Both the position numbers and the translations under genes were made by a program. Shown one piece after another: positions 1 through 7,323 of a DNA stretch of 14,816 nt. Within the stretch, counting starts at the first letter, position 1. Every line of letters starts with the position of its first letter. The notes under the pieces are model-generated. The model was not told the DNA's origin and ran no database searches. It saw only the letters and a program-made list of their open reading frames with translations. This DNA comes from JALYXS01 sp051003795 (GTDB taxonomy: Bacteria; Acidobacteriota; Terriglobia; Bryobacterales; Bryobacteraceae), in assembly GCA_051003795.1 (NCBI GenBank), contig JBPCKZ010000090.1:1-14816 (forward strand), read 5' to 3'.

Positions 1-42
1 GCCGCCACGGAACGAGTAGGGTGCGTGGAGGGGGTCGGTCAT
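1..42 (-). CDS. Possible 5' end of a truncated minus-strand gene
   Basis: An ATG at 42-40 on the minus strand opens a frame that begins MTDPLHAPYSFRGG and runs off the left edge. The same frame is open back to a TGA at 94-96, so the true start could lie slightly upstream, although no ATG occurs in that extension. There is no convincing Shine-Dalgarno. The gene would follow the TIM-barrel gene in the same direction after about 170 bp that contain an inverted repeat. Too little is present to name a family. An open frame of this length could also be chance. Confidence 0.3.
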   Translation of the reverse strand, partial: MTDPLHAPYSFRGG

Positions 43-117
43 AACATTCCGAATATCGACGGTCTGGATTCGATCATCCGGCGCGAACCGCCTTCACCTG
101 TCTCAGAATGGGTAAGT

Positions 118-168
118 TTTGCATCATGGTGCCAAGGCCCGTAAACACTGGCTCTTGCATGATGCAAA
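118..168. repeat. 11-bp perfect inverted repeat with a 29-base loop
   Basis: TTTGCATCATG at 118-128 is the exact reverse complement of CATGATGCAAA at 158-168. Inside the loop, GCCA (131-134) and TGGC (149-152) can pair and extend the hairpin. It lies just past the stop of the minus-strand TIM-barrel gene and upstream of the possible gene start at 42. No clear U-tract follows on either strand, so an operator-like dyad or mRNA 3' structure is at least as likely as a classical terminator. Confidence 0.5.
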
Positions 169-212
169 TGTCTGTTGCAAACTCGCGATTCTAATCGTGG
201 TCCCCTGAACTC

Positions 213-1280
213 CTACGCCCGCCACTTCACGCCCAAACCAAGCACCCGCTTGGCGTAATCGATACTCCTTTCCATGTCGGCTTTTTGCTGATATCGCAGA
301 GCGTCGGCGTATCCCGGTTCGGTAGGCTTGCCGGGGATCTCCTCGACCACCATCCGGCCTTCGTACGGATGCCCGCGCTTCGCCAGCGCCAGAAAGCGCG
401 CCAGGTCCGCCGATCGCGCGCGCGGAAGTGTTTTCCAGAAGCCCTCTTCCAAATAGGGCAAAACTTCAGGCGGACGTCCGGTAATTGGCTTGATGTAAAT
501 ATATACGGGTGGACAAATTTCCCGCGCACGCGGAAGGAAGGTTTTGAAATCGATAACGCCATCGCCCAACGCGACCCATTGGACGGCGACGCCGCGCGGA
601 ACTTCGTAGACAACCGAATCGCGCAAGTGAACCGTAACCGCCAACGGGCCGAGAGTTTCGAGCGTGGTCATGGGGCTTTCCAGCACGAAGACCGGGTTGC
701 CCGTATCGAGGTACGACCCGACGAATTCCGTACCCGCGCCTTCGATCACCATCCGCGTTTCCCAGGCTTGCAGATCTTTGTGATTCTCGATGGCGATCTT
801 GAGTCCCGCATCGAGCGCCGGTTGCCGCACGGCGCGTAGCACCTTGATTGCGGTCTCGATGTGTTGTTCGACTGGGCCGGGGGGAAGGTGGGCTCGGTCG
901 CTCGCGATCAGGCAGCGCATTAGTGGCGAACCCATGGCGCTCGCTCGCGCGATGCCATCGCGCAAGGCGCGCACCGACTTATCGAAATCTTCAGGCGTCT
1001 TGGGAAGGAACGCGCCTCCTCCAGTTTCGAGATGCAGCCCAAGATTCGCGGCGTAATCTTTGATGTAACGCCAGTGCGCGGGTACTTGCGCCTCGGGGTC
1101 GAGCGAGTCCTGCAGGAACAGCGCATCCAGCTTTAGGCTGGCCGCGTAGTCGAGCAACTGCTTGTCGTTCCACTTCATCGCTCGAAGGCAGTAGCTGTTC
1201 AGGCCCATTGGGATTGGGCCGCGGTTCGACGCGCGCAGCGTGAGAGCGGCCGCCGAGCTCAAAAACGTTCGCCGGGTCAA
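213..1280 (-). CDS. Exported sugar phosphate isomerase/epimerase-like TIM-barrel protein
   Basis: This 355-residue protein belongs to the xylose-isomerase-like TIM-barrel (AP_endonuc_2) superfamily. Members isomerise or epimerise sugars or sugar derivatives at a divalent metal. The N-terminus MTRRTFLSSAAALTL is a twin-arginine type signal, which suggests an exported, cofactor-loaded protein. Candidate metal ligands are Glu165 (IAIENH), Asp192 (SYLDTGN) and His218 (TVHLRD). The fourth ligand is less clear. The start is TTG at 1280, supported by AAGGAGAT five bases upstream. It overlaps the stop of the preceding amidohydrolase as TTGA, so translation is probably coupled. The substrate cannot be deduced. 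The family is fairly secure and the specific enzyme activity is unknown. The C-terminal ~110 residues, after about position 245, look more divergent from the core barrel. Confidence 0.85.
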   Translation of the reverse strand: MTRRTFLSSAAALTLRASNRGPIPMGLNSYCLRAMKWNDKQLLDYAASLKLDALFLQDSLDPEAQVPAHWRYIKDYAANLGLHLETGGGAFLPKTPEDFDKSVRALRDGIARASAMGSPLMRCLIASDRAHLPPGPVEQHIETAIKVLRAVRQPALDAGLKIAIENHKDLQAWETRMVIEGAGTEFVGSYLDTGNPVFVLESPMTTLETLGPLAVTVHLRDSVVYEVPRGVAVQWVALGDGVIDFKTFLPRAREICPPVYIYIKPITGRPPEVLPYLEEGFWKTLPRARSADLARFLALAKRGHPYEGRMVVEEIPGKPTEPGYADALRYQQKADMERSIDYAKRVLGLGVKWRA

Positions 1281-3016
1281 TGGTTATCTCCTTGGGAAAC
1301 AATCTTGCCGTCGAGAATCACGGTCACGGGCTGGATATCGCGGATCTCATCTTCCGGGCAAGTCAAATAGTCGCGATCGATCACCACCATGTCCGCCAAT
1401 TTCCCGCGCTCGATCGAGCCGCGCTCTTTATCCGCAAACTGCAGCCACGCGCCCCAAATCGTGTGCGTCTTCAAAGCCTCTTCGCGGCTGATTCGCTGCT
1501 CGGGGTGCAGTACTTTTCCTTTGGCTGTCTTGCGAGCGATCTCGATCCACATGCTTAGAAACGGATTGTAAGGATTCACCGCCGTGTTCTTGCCGTGTCC
1601 GATCATGTGATCGCTGCCGGCGGCCACTTTGATTCCGGCATCCAAATACGAGCGCAGCGGGAAAAAGAATTTCATGCCGTCGTACGTGAAAACATTTTCG
1701 AGCGCCGCGCCATCGAGATACAGCCATTGCGACTGCGTATCCGCCGAAATACCCATTTTCTTCATTCGGGCGATGGCCGCGGGACTCTGAAAACTGGCGT
1801 GCATCACGAACGAGCGCGTGGGAGCGATGGGCTTCTTGCGATCGAGGGCTTCGAGCGTGTCGAGCCACGTATCCACCGCCGCGCCGCCTTGATCGTGCGT
1901 GGTCAACTGCCACCCGCGATCGCGCGCCGCTTCCATCACCGCGAGCAGTTTCGCGGGCGGAATAAAAAGCTGGCCGCGATCGTCCGCGTCGTTTTTGCCG
2001 TAGAGCTGCTTGCCGAACGATCCATAGGGCGCGCGCTGGAACGCCGTCCCGATGGTCATGCCGCCATCGAGGGTTAGTTTGAAAGTGCGAAGTTTCAACC
2101 AGCTGTCGCTGTCTCCGGGCGTGTAGGGACCGTTGCGGATTTCGTTCACTAGCTCTTCGGCGGGCGGGGAAGCATCGGGCCGCCACGTCATGACCGTGCG
2201 GATGGGCAGGCGGTTTTGCGCTTTCAGCTTCCGGTAGAGCGCGATTTGTTCGGGATTGACCGCGCGATCCCCCACCGCGGTAAGGCCCGCGGCCAGGTAG
2301 CGCTTGAGCTGCAATTCCAACTCGCGCAGCTTTTCTTCTTCCGTAAATTGCGTTGTAACCTGAACGCCTTTCACCAGGGATTGCGCGTTCTTCAAAATTC
2401 CGTTCGGCTCGCCGTCGGCGCCTTTGACGATCTCCCCTCCGGGTGGATTCGGCGTGTTGCGATCGATGCCGCTCTTTTTGAGCCCGGCGGTGTTGAGAAT
2501 GACGACGTAGCTGGCATCGAAGAGGACGGGACGATCGCTCACCACATCGAGCAGCTCGCGCGTGGGCATTCGCATTTCCTTGAGGCGCGTCGGAAACGTA
2601 CGGGGCACGACGATCCATTCACCCTTGGGGACACTTTTCGCCTGTTCGCGAAGGTAGTGCCGCACGGCATCATACGAATCGAGCGGCGGCAAGGGGCCGC
2701 GAGCTTCGCTCAAGGCGGCGTCGAGCGCATGAACGTGACTATCGATCAGCCCTGGCAGAACCGTGCGGCCATTTAGGTCGATCATGCGGGTGTTCGGGCC
2801 GCGCTCGCGCATCACGGACGCCTCGGCGCCGGCGGCGACGATTTTTCCGGCCTGGATCGCGACGGCCTGCTGCACGGAGAAATTGTTGTCAACGGTAACG
2901 ATTTTGCCGTTGTGCAGGATGAGATCGGCGGGTGCGGCTTGGAGCGCGGCATGGAGCGCGATATAGAGCAGAGCCGAAGCGGTAAACCGGAGCGAAAATT
3001 TTAATGCAGATAGCAT
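1277..3016 (-). CDS. Exported YtcJ-like amidohydrolase (Amidohydro_3 family)
   Basis: A 579-residue metal-dependent amidohydrolase of the YtcJ/Amidohydro_3 group, which hydrolyses C-N bonds of mostly undefined substrates. A Sec-type signal peptide occupies about residues 1-28 (ending LHAALQA). The small beta-sandwich follows, with DLILHNGKIVTVD near residue 31. The metal-site HxH is in PGLIDSHVHA (His94, His96). Further metal or catalytic candidates lie in TTHDQGG, FVMHASFQ and AAGSDHMIG. The C-terminal strands RGKLADMVVIDRD and VILDGKIV close the fold, so the gene appears complete at normal family length. The start is ATG at 3016. No strong Shine-Dalgarno is visible. It is first in a minus-strand pair with the TIM-barrel gene and divergent from the aminotransferase 52 bp away. 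The substrate is unknown. Confidence 0.9.
   Translation of the reverse strand: MLSALKFSLRFTASALLYIALHAALQAAPADLILHNGKIVTVDNNFSVQQAVAIQAGKIVAAGAEASVMRERGPNTRMIDLNGRTVLPGLIDSHVHALDAALSEARGPLPPLDSYDAVRHYLREQAKSVPKGEWIVVPRTFPTRLKEMRMPTRELLDVVSDRPVLFDASYVVILNTAGLKKSGIDRNTPNPPGGEIVKGADGEPNGILKNAQSLVKGVQVTTQFTEEEKLRELELQLKRYLAAGLTAVGDRAVNPEQIALYRKLKAQNRLPIRTVMTWRPDASPPAEELVNEIRNGPYTPGDSDSWLKLRTFKLTLDGGMTIGTAFQRAPYGSFGKQLYGKNDADDRGQLFIPPAKLLAVMEAARDRGWQLTTHDQGGAAVDTWLDTLEALDRKKPIAPTRSFVMHASFQSPAAIARMKKMGISADTQSQWLYLDGAALENVFTYDGMKFFFPLRSYLDAGIKVAAGSDHMIGHGKNTAVNPYNPFLSMWIEIARKTAKGKVLHPEQRISREEALKTHTIWGAWLQFADKERGSIERGKLADMVVIDRDYLTCPEDEIRDIQPVTVILDGKIVSQGDNH
1286..1293 (-). promoter_or_regulatory. 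Strong ribosome-binding site deciding a TTG start
   Basis: AAGGAGAT on the minus strand sits five bases before TTG at 1280 and inside the 3' end of the upstream amidohydrolase gene. No ATG lies at a suitable distance, so it fixes the non-ATG start of the TIM-barrel gene. Confidence 0.7.
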
Positions 3017-3068
3017 ATGCCAACCGTTGGGTCAGTTTACCAAAAGCGTCCGATCTACTAATCTTTGA
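3017..3068. promoter_or_regulatory. Short divergent intergenic region, probable promoters
   Basis: Only 52 bp separate the start codons of the minus-strand amidohydrolase and the plus-strand aminotransferase, so promoters for both must lie here or reach into the coding sequences. The AT-rich part near 3050-3062 (TACTAATCT) could hold a -10 element for the plus strand. No convincing -35/-10 pair was found on either strand. The call rests mainly on gene orientation. Confidence 0.3.
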
Positions 3069-4403
3069 ATGATGACCAAACAAGAAATCCTGATCGCTCA
3101 AAAAGAGTTCCTGTTCCCCTCGGTTTTCCACTATTTTAAGGAGCCGATGGTGGTTACCCACGCGAAAGATCAGTATGTCTGGGATGCCGACGGCAACCAG
3201 TATCTGGATTTTTTTGGCGGCATCGTGACCATCAGCGTGGGCCATTGCAACCGGAAGGTTAACGATGCAATCCGCGCGCAGGTCGATAAGCTGCAGCATG
3301 TATCCACCGTATTCGCGAACGAGCCGCAGGCCGCGCTCGCAAAGAAACTGGCGTCGATCACGCCCGATGGCGCGCTGCGGAAATCCTTCTTCACCAATAG
3401 CGGCACGGAAGCGAATGAGACGGCGATCCTAGCGGCGCGGTGCTATACCGGCGCAAGCGAAATCGTGGCGCTCCGCCACTCTTACCATGGCCGTTCGGCA
3501 ATGACGATGGCGCTAACCGGACAGGCCCAGTGGAAGTTAGGGGGCGTTCCGCAACCAGGTATCGTGCATACGGCGAGCGCTTATTGCTATCGATGCCCTT
3601 TCGGCCTGGCCTATCCCTCCTGCGAAGTGAAGTGCGCGCAGGATCTGGAGGACGTTATCCGAACCTCGACTTCGGGGCGCGTGGCCGGGCTAATCGCGGA
3701 ACCGATTCAGGGCGTGGGAGGATTTATCACGCCGCCCAAAGAATACTTTCCGATCCTAGCCGGCATCGTGCGTCAACATGGCGGCATTTTTATCAGCGAT
3801 GAAGTGCAAACGGCTTGGGGACGCACCGGCGGCAAATGGTTTGGAATCGAGCACTGGGGCGTCGTGCCGGACGTGATCACCAGCGCCAAGGGGCTCGGGA
3901 ACGGGACGCCGATCGGACTCACGATTGCCAAGCCGGATGTCGCGGACGCGCTAAAGGGCGTCACCATTTCGACGTTCGGGGGCAATCCAGTTGCAGCCGC
4001 GGCGGCGAAGGCGGTGATCGATTTTATCGAAGAGCAAAATCTGGCAACCAACGCAGCCGAAGTGGGGGGCTATCTGCGCGCCGGTCTCGAAGAACTCCAG
4101 CGGAAGCATGAAGTCATCGGCGACGTTCGCGGGATGGGATTGCTTCAGGCTCTCGAACTGGTGGAAGACCGCGCGTCCAAGAGGCCATTCCCGCAAGCGG
4201 TTACGCGCATCATGGAAGCCGCGCGGGAGAATCGCATTCTGATCGGCAAAGGCGGCATTTACGGAAATGTCTTGCGCATTTCGCCGCCGCTCAACATTGG
4301 CAGGAGCGATGTGGATTGTTTCCTTAAGGCGCTCGATTCAAGCTTTGCCGCAAGCTTTGCCGGTACCACTCTAGCGTCCTTCGCAGCCCATCCTCGAAGC
4401 TGA
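3069..4403 (+). CDS. Class III PLP-dependent aminotransferase (AGXT2/GABA-transaminase type)
   Basis: A 444-residue fold-type I, class III aminotransferase that moves an omega- or alpha-amino group to pyruvate, glyoxylate or 2-oxoglutarate through PLP. The PLP-binding lysine is Lys274 in ITSAKGLGNG. The ring-nitrogen aspartate is Asp244 in ISDEVQTAWGRTG. The phosphate-binding region NSGTEANE is present. The closest family resemblance is to alanine-glyoxylate aminotransferase 2-like and 3-amino-2-methylpropionate-pyruvate transaminases, but the substrate cannot be fixed. It starts at ATG 3069 with a second ATG directly after, and the Shine-Dalgarno is weak. The tail after about residue 420 (ending FAAHPRS) overlaps the opposing epimerase gene by 80 bp and contains a duplicated SFAA-type tetrapeptide from a 12-bp tandem repeat, so it is probably not catalytic. 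Confidence 0.92.
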   Translation: MMTKQEILIAQKEFLFPSVFHYFKEPMVVTHAKDQYVWDADGNQYLDFFGGIVTISVGHCNRKVNDAIRAQVDKLQHVSTVFANEPQAALAKKLASITPDGALRKSFFTNSGTEANETAILAARCYTGASEIVALRHSYHGRSAMTMALTGQAQWKLGGVPQPGIVHTASAYCYRCPFGLAYPSCEVKCAQDLEDVIRTSTSGRVAGLIAEPIQGVGGFITPPKEYFPILAGIVRQHGGIFISDEVQTAWGRTGGKWFGIEHWGVVPDVITSAKGLGNGTPIGLTIAKPDVADALKGVTISTFGGNPVAAAAAKAVIDFIEEQNLATNAAEVGGYLRAGLEELQRKHEVIGDVRGMGLLQALELVEDRASKRPFPQAVTRIMEAARENRILIGKGGIYGNVLRISPPLNIGRSDVDCFLKALDSSFAASFAGTTLASFAAHPRS

Positions 4404-5286
4404 ATTGCGGATCGTGGCCAAGCTCCGCTGCCGCTCTCGCGATATCCGCCTGCGAGTCGCGAACATCCCCGGCGCGCGAGGGACCGTAGTTAGCGGAAAG
4501 GGAAATTCCTTCGATCTTTTGAAGTAGATCCCAAACTTCGTTGAGGGTGATTCGTCCGCCGTTACCCGCGTTGAACATTTTGCCGGAAACACCTTCCGCC
4601 CGGGCAGCTTTCAAATTTAATTGGGCAACATCCTCGACGAACGTGAAATCGCGGGATTGTTCGCCGTCTCCGAATATCGTGGGCGAGCGCCGCTCGAGTA
4701 TCGCTTTGATAAATAACGAAAGCACGCCCGAGTACTGGCTGGCGGGATCCTGTCTCGGCCCAAAAACATTGAAGTACCGGAGGCTTACGGTCTCGATCGG
4801 AAAACAGGACGCAAACACGCTCGCATAATATTCCCCCGTCAACTTCTGCAGCGCGTAGGGGGATTTCGGCGCGGGGTTCATGGTTTCAACTTTGGGCAGC
4901 ACCGCCGTATCGCCGTATGCCGAGGACGATGCCGCATAAACCACGCGGCGAACCCCGCCCGCGGCGGCGGCGCGTAGAACGTTGAAAGTGCCGTTGATGT
5001 TGACATCGTGCGAAGGCACGGGGTCGAGGATGGAACGGGGAACCGAAGGAATAGCCGCTTCATGAAAAAGTACTTCGGCGCCGCGAACGGCCGCCGCCGT
5101 TGCGTCGTAGTCGCGTATATCCACTTCATGAAACTCCACCGAGTCTCGAATTTCGTCAAGATTCTCGCGGTATCCGGTCAACAGATTGTCGACCACCGTC
5201 ACCTTGTTCGCGCCTTCGCGCAAGAGACCGCGAACGATCGCGGAACCGATAAATCCCGCGCCTCCCGTTACAACATACTTGTTCAT
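4324..5286 (-). CDS. NAD-dependent NDP-sugar epimerase (UDP-Glc/GlcNAc 4-epimerase-like)
   Basis: A 320-residue extended short-chain dehydrogenase of the GalE/WbpP type. These enzymes invert a sugar carbon of a nucleotide sugar by NAD-dependent oxidation and reduction in the cytoplasm. The Rossmann motif is TGGAGFIGS (Gly8, Gly11, Gly14). Ser120-122 in YAASSSAYG and Tyr144/Lys148 in SPYALQK form the catalytic set. HEAAIPSVPRSI and LRYFNVFGPRQDP resemble WbpP-like UDP-N-acetylhexosamine 4-epimerases more than classical GalE, but dehydratase or other epimerase roles are possible. The start ATG at 5286 overlaps the stop of the preceding TIM-barrel gene (ATGA), so it is the last gene of a coupled minus-strand unit. 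Its C-terminus (RQSL duplicated, NRAP) lies in the convergent overlap with the aminotransferase. Confidence 0.92.
   Translation of the reverse strand: MNKYVVTGGAGFIGSAIVRGLLREGANKVTVVDNLLTGYRENLDEIRDSVEFHEVDIRDYDATAAAVRGAEVLFHEAAIPSVPRSILDPVPSHDVNINGTFNVLRAAAAGGVRRVVYAASSSAYGDTAVLPKVETMNPAPKSPYALQKLTGEYYASVFASCFPIETVSLRYFNVFGPRQDPASQYSGVLSLFIKAILERRSPTIFGDGEQSRDFTFVEDVAQLNLKAARAEGVSGKMFNAGNGGRITLNEVWDLLQKIEGISLSANYGPSRAGDVRDSQADIARAAAELGHDPQFSFEDGLRRTLEWYRQSLRQSLNRAP
4339..4362. repeat. Exact 12-bp tandem duplication in overlapping gene ends
   Basis: CAAGCTTTGCCG occurs twice in a row, at 4339-4350 and 4351-4362. It lies in the 80-bp stretch where the aminotransferase and epimerase genes overlap tail to tail. 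Because 12 is a multiple of three it adds four residues to each protein: SFAA repeated on the plus strand and RQSL repeated on the minus strand. Confidence 0.9.
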
Positions 5287-6146
5287 GAAGTTAGCTTTTT
5301 CGTTTCCGATTCCAAAAATTGCAACGATTCCGCGGCGATGCGGCTCGCGCCGGGCCTAAAATCGAATACCTCGAGTGAAATCCAACCGCGATAACCTAAA
5401 TTTCGCAGTGTCCGCAGCACGGGCTTGAAATCGTAATTTCCCGCGTCGCCTTCCGAGCCGGGATGCCGCCCGTCCATTTCATTCACGTGTACATGCCGGA
5501 TCGCGTCGAAGTACCGCGCCACTAGAATTTCGTGCGGCTCAACCTCATCCACTGCATTATGCGTATCGAACATGGTTCGAATCGCCGGGCTGTTTATTTC
5601 TTCCACGATGCGCGCGGCTTCGGCGAGGGTGGTCACCACGTCGCACTGCCCAATCGGGAGCGCCTCCACCAAAACCGTTACGCCTCTGGTTTCCGCGTGA
5701 CTGGCAACGGACGCCAGGCCTTCAATGTAATTGCGAGTCGCTTCGGCTCGACTCAGTCCGCCGGTCGTACCTCGTTGTTGCGGCGATCCGAACACCATCA
5801 CGCCGTCCGGCCCAGCATCGCCAACGAGATCGGCGCATAGATCGATCAGGTTGCGGATATGTTGCCAGCCGCGCTCGCGAAGCGCCCGGTCGCCCGTAGT
5901 AACGTGAAGACCCTTGGGACTCACCATCAGCCAGTGCAATCCCACGAACTGCATCCCTTCGGATCGCATGATGTCGCGATATTCGCGGCGCCGATCGGTG
6001 GAGATATCGAGCGGATCGGGCGCCAGCGTGAAGGGCGCGATTTCGATCCCCGCGTAGCCAATGCCGCGCAATGTTTTGCAGACCTCGGCGAAGGGAGTAC
6101 GCTCGAACGCCTCGTTGCACATCGCGTGCCGGAAAGCGCGCGTCAC
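5283..6146 (-). CDS. Sugar isomerase/epimerase, xylose-isomerase-like TIM barrel
   Basis: A 287-residue cytoplasmic TIM-barrel protein of the AP_endonuc_2 superfamily, related to D-tagatose 3-epimerase and hydroxypyruvate isomerase-type enzymes. A complete four-ligand metal site can be read: Glu161 (VLVEALP), Asp194 (MFDTHN), His220 (HVHVNE) and Glu259 (SLEVFDF). It is therefore likely an active, metal-dependent ketose epimerase or aldose-ketose isomerase of unknown substrate. Unlike the other TIM-barrel protein in the window it has no signal peptide. The start is GTG at 6146, which overlaps the stop of the 76-aa gene (GTGA). An internal ATG at residue 9 (MCNEAF) is an alternative. Its stop overlaps the ATG of the epimerase gene. 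Its place between a sulfurtransferase unit and an NDP-sugar epimerase suggests sugar modification, but this is inference. Confidence 0.88.
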   Translation of the reverse strand: MTRAFRHAMCNEAFERTPFAEVCKTLRGIGYAGIEIAPFTLAPDPLDISTDRRREYRDIMRSEGMQFVGLHWLMVSPKGLHVTTGDRALRERGWQHIRNLIDLCADLVGDAGPDGVMVFGSPQQRGTTGGLSRAEATRNYIEGLASVASHAETRGVTVLVEALPIGQCDVVTTLAEAARIVEEINSPAIRTMFDTHNAVDEVEPHEILVARYFDAIRHVHVNEMDGRHPGSEGDAGNYDFKPVLRTLRNLGYRGWISLEVFDFRPGASRIAAESLQFLESETKKLTS

Positions 6147-6373
6147 GACGCTTCAACGGGATGGCGCCGGGTTCGAGCAAGAAGCTGCTTCGCCCGTTCC
6201 AAGGCTTTCGCTTCCGCTTCTTCGCGAGTCGGCGCGGTCATTCGCGCAAGCGTTGCGCCGGGAGAAACGTTATCGGCATTGCAGTGAAATACACCCCCAA
6301 GCTTGTAGCTCGCCAGATTCACGTCCCAGCCATCTACTTCCACTTTCCGCTGCCGGTACTCTTCCGCTTTCAC
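6143..6373 (-). CDS. Small conserved-looking protein of unknown function, 76 aa
   Basis: A 76-residue soluble protein with no signal or membrane segment. The first half (VEVDGWDVNLASYKLGG) looks like a small beta-sheet. A central FHCNADNVSPGATLARM segment has a single Cys. The C-terminal half is a charged helix (REEAEAKALERAKQLLA). The start is GTG at 6373, overlapping the sulfurtransferase stop (GTGA). Its stop overlaps the GTG of the next gene (GTGA). No Shine-Dalgarno is evident, so translation probably depends on coupling. Four-base overlaps on both sides make it very likely a real gene. I do not recognise a named family. A partner or regulator of the adjacent sulfurtransferase is only a guess from position. 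Confidence 0.8.
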   Translation of the reverse strand: MKAEEYRQRKVEVDGWDVNLASYKLGGVFHCNADNVSPGATLARMTAPTREEAEAKALERAKQLLARTRRHPVEAS

Positions 6374-7242
6374 TTGGCGGCACCGCGTTCGACGGGAGCG
6401 CCCACCAAATTACCCCACTCCGTCCAGGACCCGTCGTAATTGGTCACGTTGTCGAGTCCGAGGAGGTACTTCAGCACGAACCAGGAGTGGCTTGAACGCT
6501 CGCCAATGCGGCAATAGGCGATCACCGGCTTCGATCCGTCGATCCCTTCGGCCGCGTACAACGCGCGAAGTTCGTCCGCGGATTTGAAAGTGCCATCCTC
6601 ATTGCACGCCTTTCCCCAAGGAATGTTACGAGCGCCGGGAATGTGACCGCCGCGCTGGCAGGTCTCCGGCAAGCCCGGAGGGGCCAGGATCTCCCCGGTG
6701 AACTCTTGAGGGCTACGTACATCGACCAGCGCCGCGAGGCTCGATTGCACTTGTGGGAGGAACGAGCGGAGAGACCAGTCCGGCGCCGCGGCTTTGTAAG
6801 ACGCCCGTTCGGGCTTCGGAACTTCGGTGGTCAGTTCGCGGCCTTCCGCCAGCCATTTCTTGCGGCCGCCGTTCATCAAACGCACGTCGCGATGGCCATA
6901 AATCTTCATTTGCCAGAAAGCCCAGGCGGCGAACCAGTTGTTGCTGTCTCCATAGATAACGACCGTCGTGCCGTTCGAGATCCCTGAGTTCGCCATCAAC
7001 TGCTCGAACTCGCGGGCGGGCAGGATGTCGCGCCGCACCGGATCGGCGAGCTGCGAGTTCCAGGCCCAAGCGACAGCGCCGGCAACATGGCCTTCATCGT
7101 AGGCTTTCGTATCCACGTCCACCTCGACGACACGCACGTTCGCGTCATTGGCGTGCGCGGCAACCCACTCCGTTGTGACCAGAACTTCGGGCGTGGCGTA
7201 TTTGGGCTTAGCGGATTCAGGCTTGGCATTGCCGGCCATCAT
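6370..7242 (-). CDS. Thiosulfate/3-mercaptopyruvate sulfurtransferase (tandem rhodanese, CysA type)
   Basis: A 290-residue tandem-rhodanese sulfurtransferase, which carries sulfane sulfur from thiosulfate or 3-mercaptopyruvate on a cysteine persulfide to an acceptor. The N-terminal domain (about residues 18-140) has Asp99 in VIYGDSNNW where an active Cys would be, so it is the usual inactive half. The C-terminal domain (about 165-285) holds the catalytic loop CRIGERS with Cys244. The region SSHSWFVL to NYDGSWTEWGN closely resembles the mycobacterial CysA-type enzymes. The CRIGER loop fits thiosulfate use better than the CG[ST]GVT loop of mercaptopyruvate enzymes. No signal peptide is seen, so it is cytoplasmic. 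The ATG at 7242 (followed by a second ATG) has GGAG at 7251-7248. It heads the four-gene coupled unit, 81 bp after the upstream amidohydrolase stop. Confidence 0.93.
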   Translation of the reverse strand: MMAGNAKPESAKPKYATPEVLVTTEWVAAHANDANVRVVEVDVDTKAYDEGHVAGAVAWAWNSQLADPVRRDILPAREFEQLMANSGISNGTTVVIYGDSNNWFAAWAFWQMKIYGHRDVRLMNGGRKKWLAEGRELTTEVPKPERASYKAAAPDWSLRSFLPQVQSSLAALVDVRSPQEFTGEILAPPGLPETCQRGGHIPGARNIPWGKACNEDGTFKSADELRALYAAEGIDGSKPVIAYCRIGERSSHSWFVLKYLLGLDNVTNYDGSWTEWGNLVGAPVERGAAK

Positions 7243-7323
7243 TCAAGCTCCATATTAAGAATCTACTATAGAGTTGCGTTGGAGGGGCCACGTCTCAGCG
7301 TGACGCGATGTTACCGCGTACGG

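Noticed and set aside
285..839. 184-codon plus-strand open frame opposite the TIM-barrel gene
   Set aside because: It lies wholly antisense to a gene with a clear family, signal peptide and ribosome site, and its translation is arginine-rich with no motif. High-GC shadow.
1428..2618. 396-codon minus-strand frame inside the YtcJ-like amidohydrolase
   Set aside because: Same strand but a different frame from a well-supported enzyme. The product is extremely rich in Arg, Ala and His, typical of a GC-driven shadow frame.
7265..7293. TATAGT on the minus strand (7270-7265) as a -10 box for the sulfurtransferase unit
   Set aside because: No -35-like sequence lies at the right distance (ACGTGG is found). 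An internal promoter is possible but not supported.
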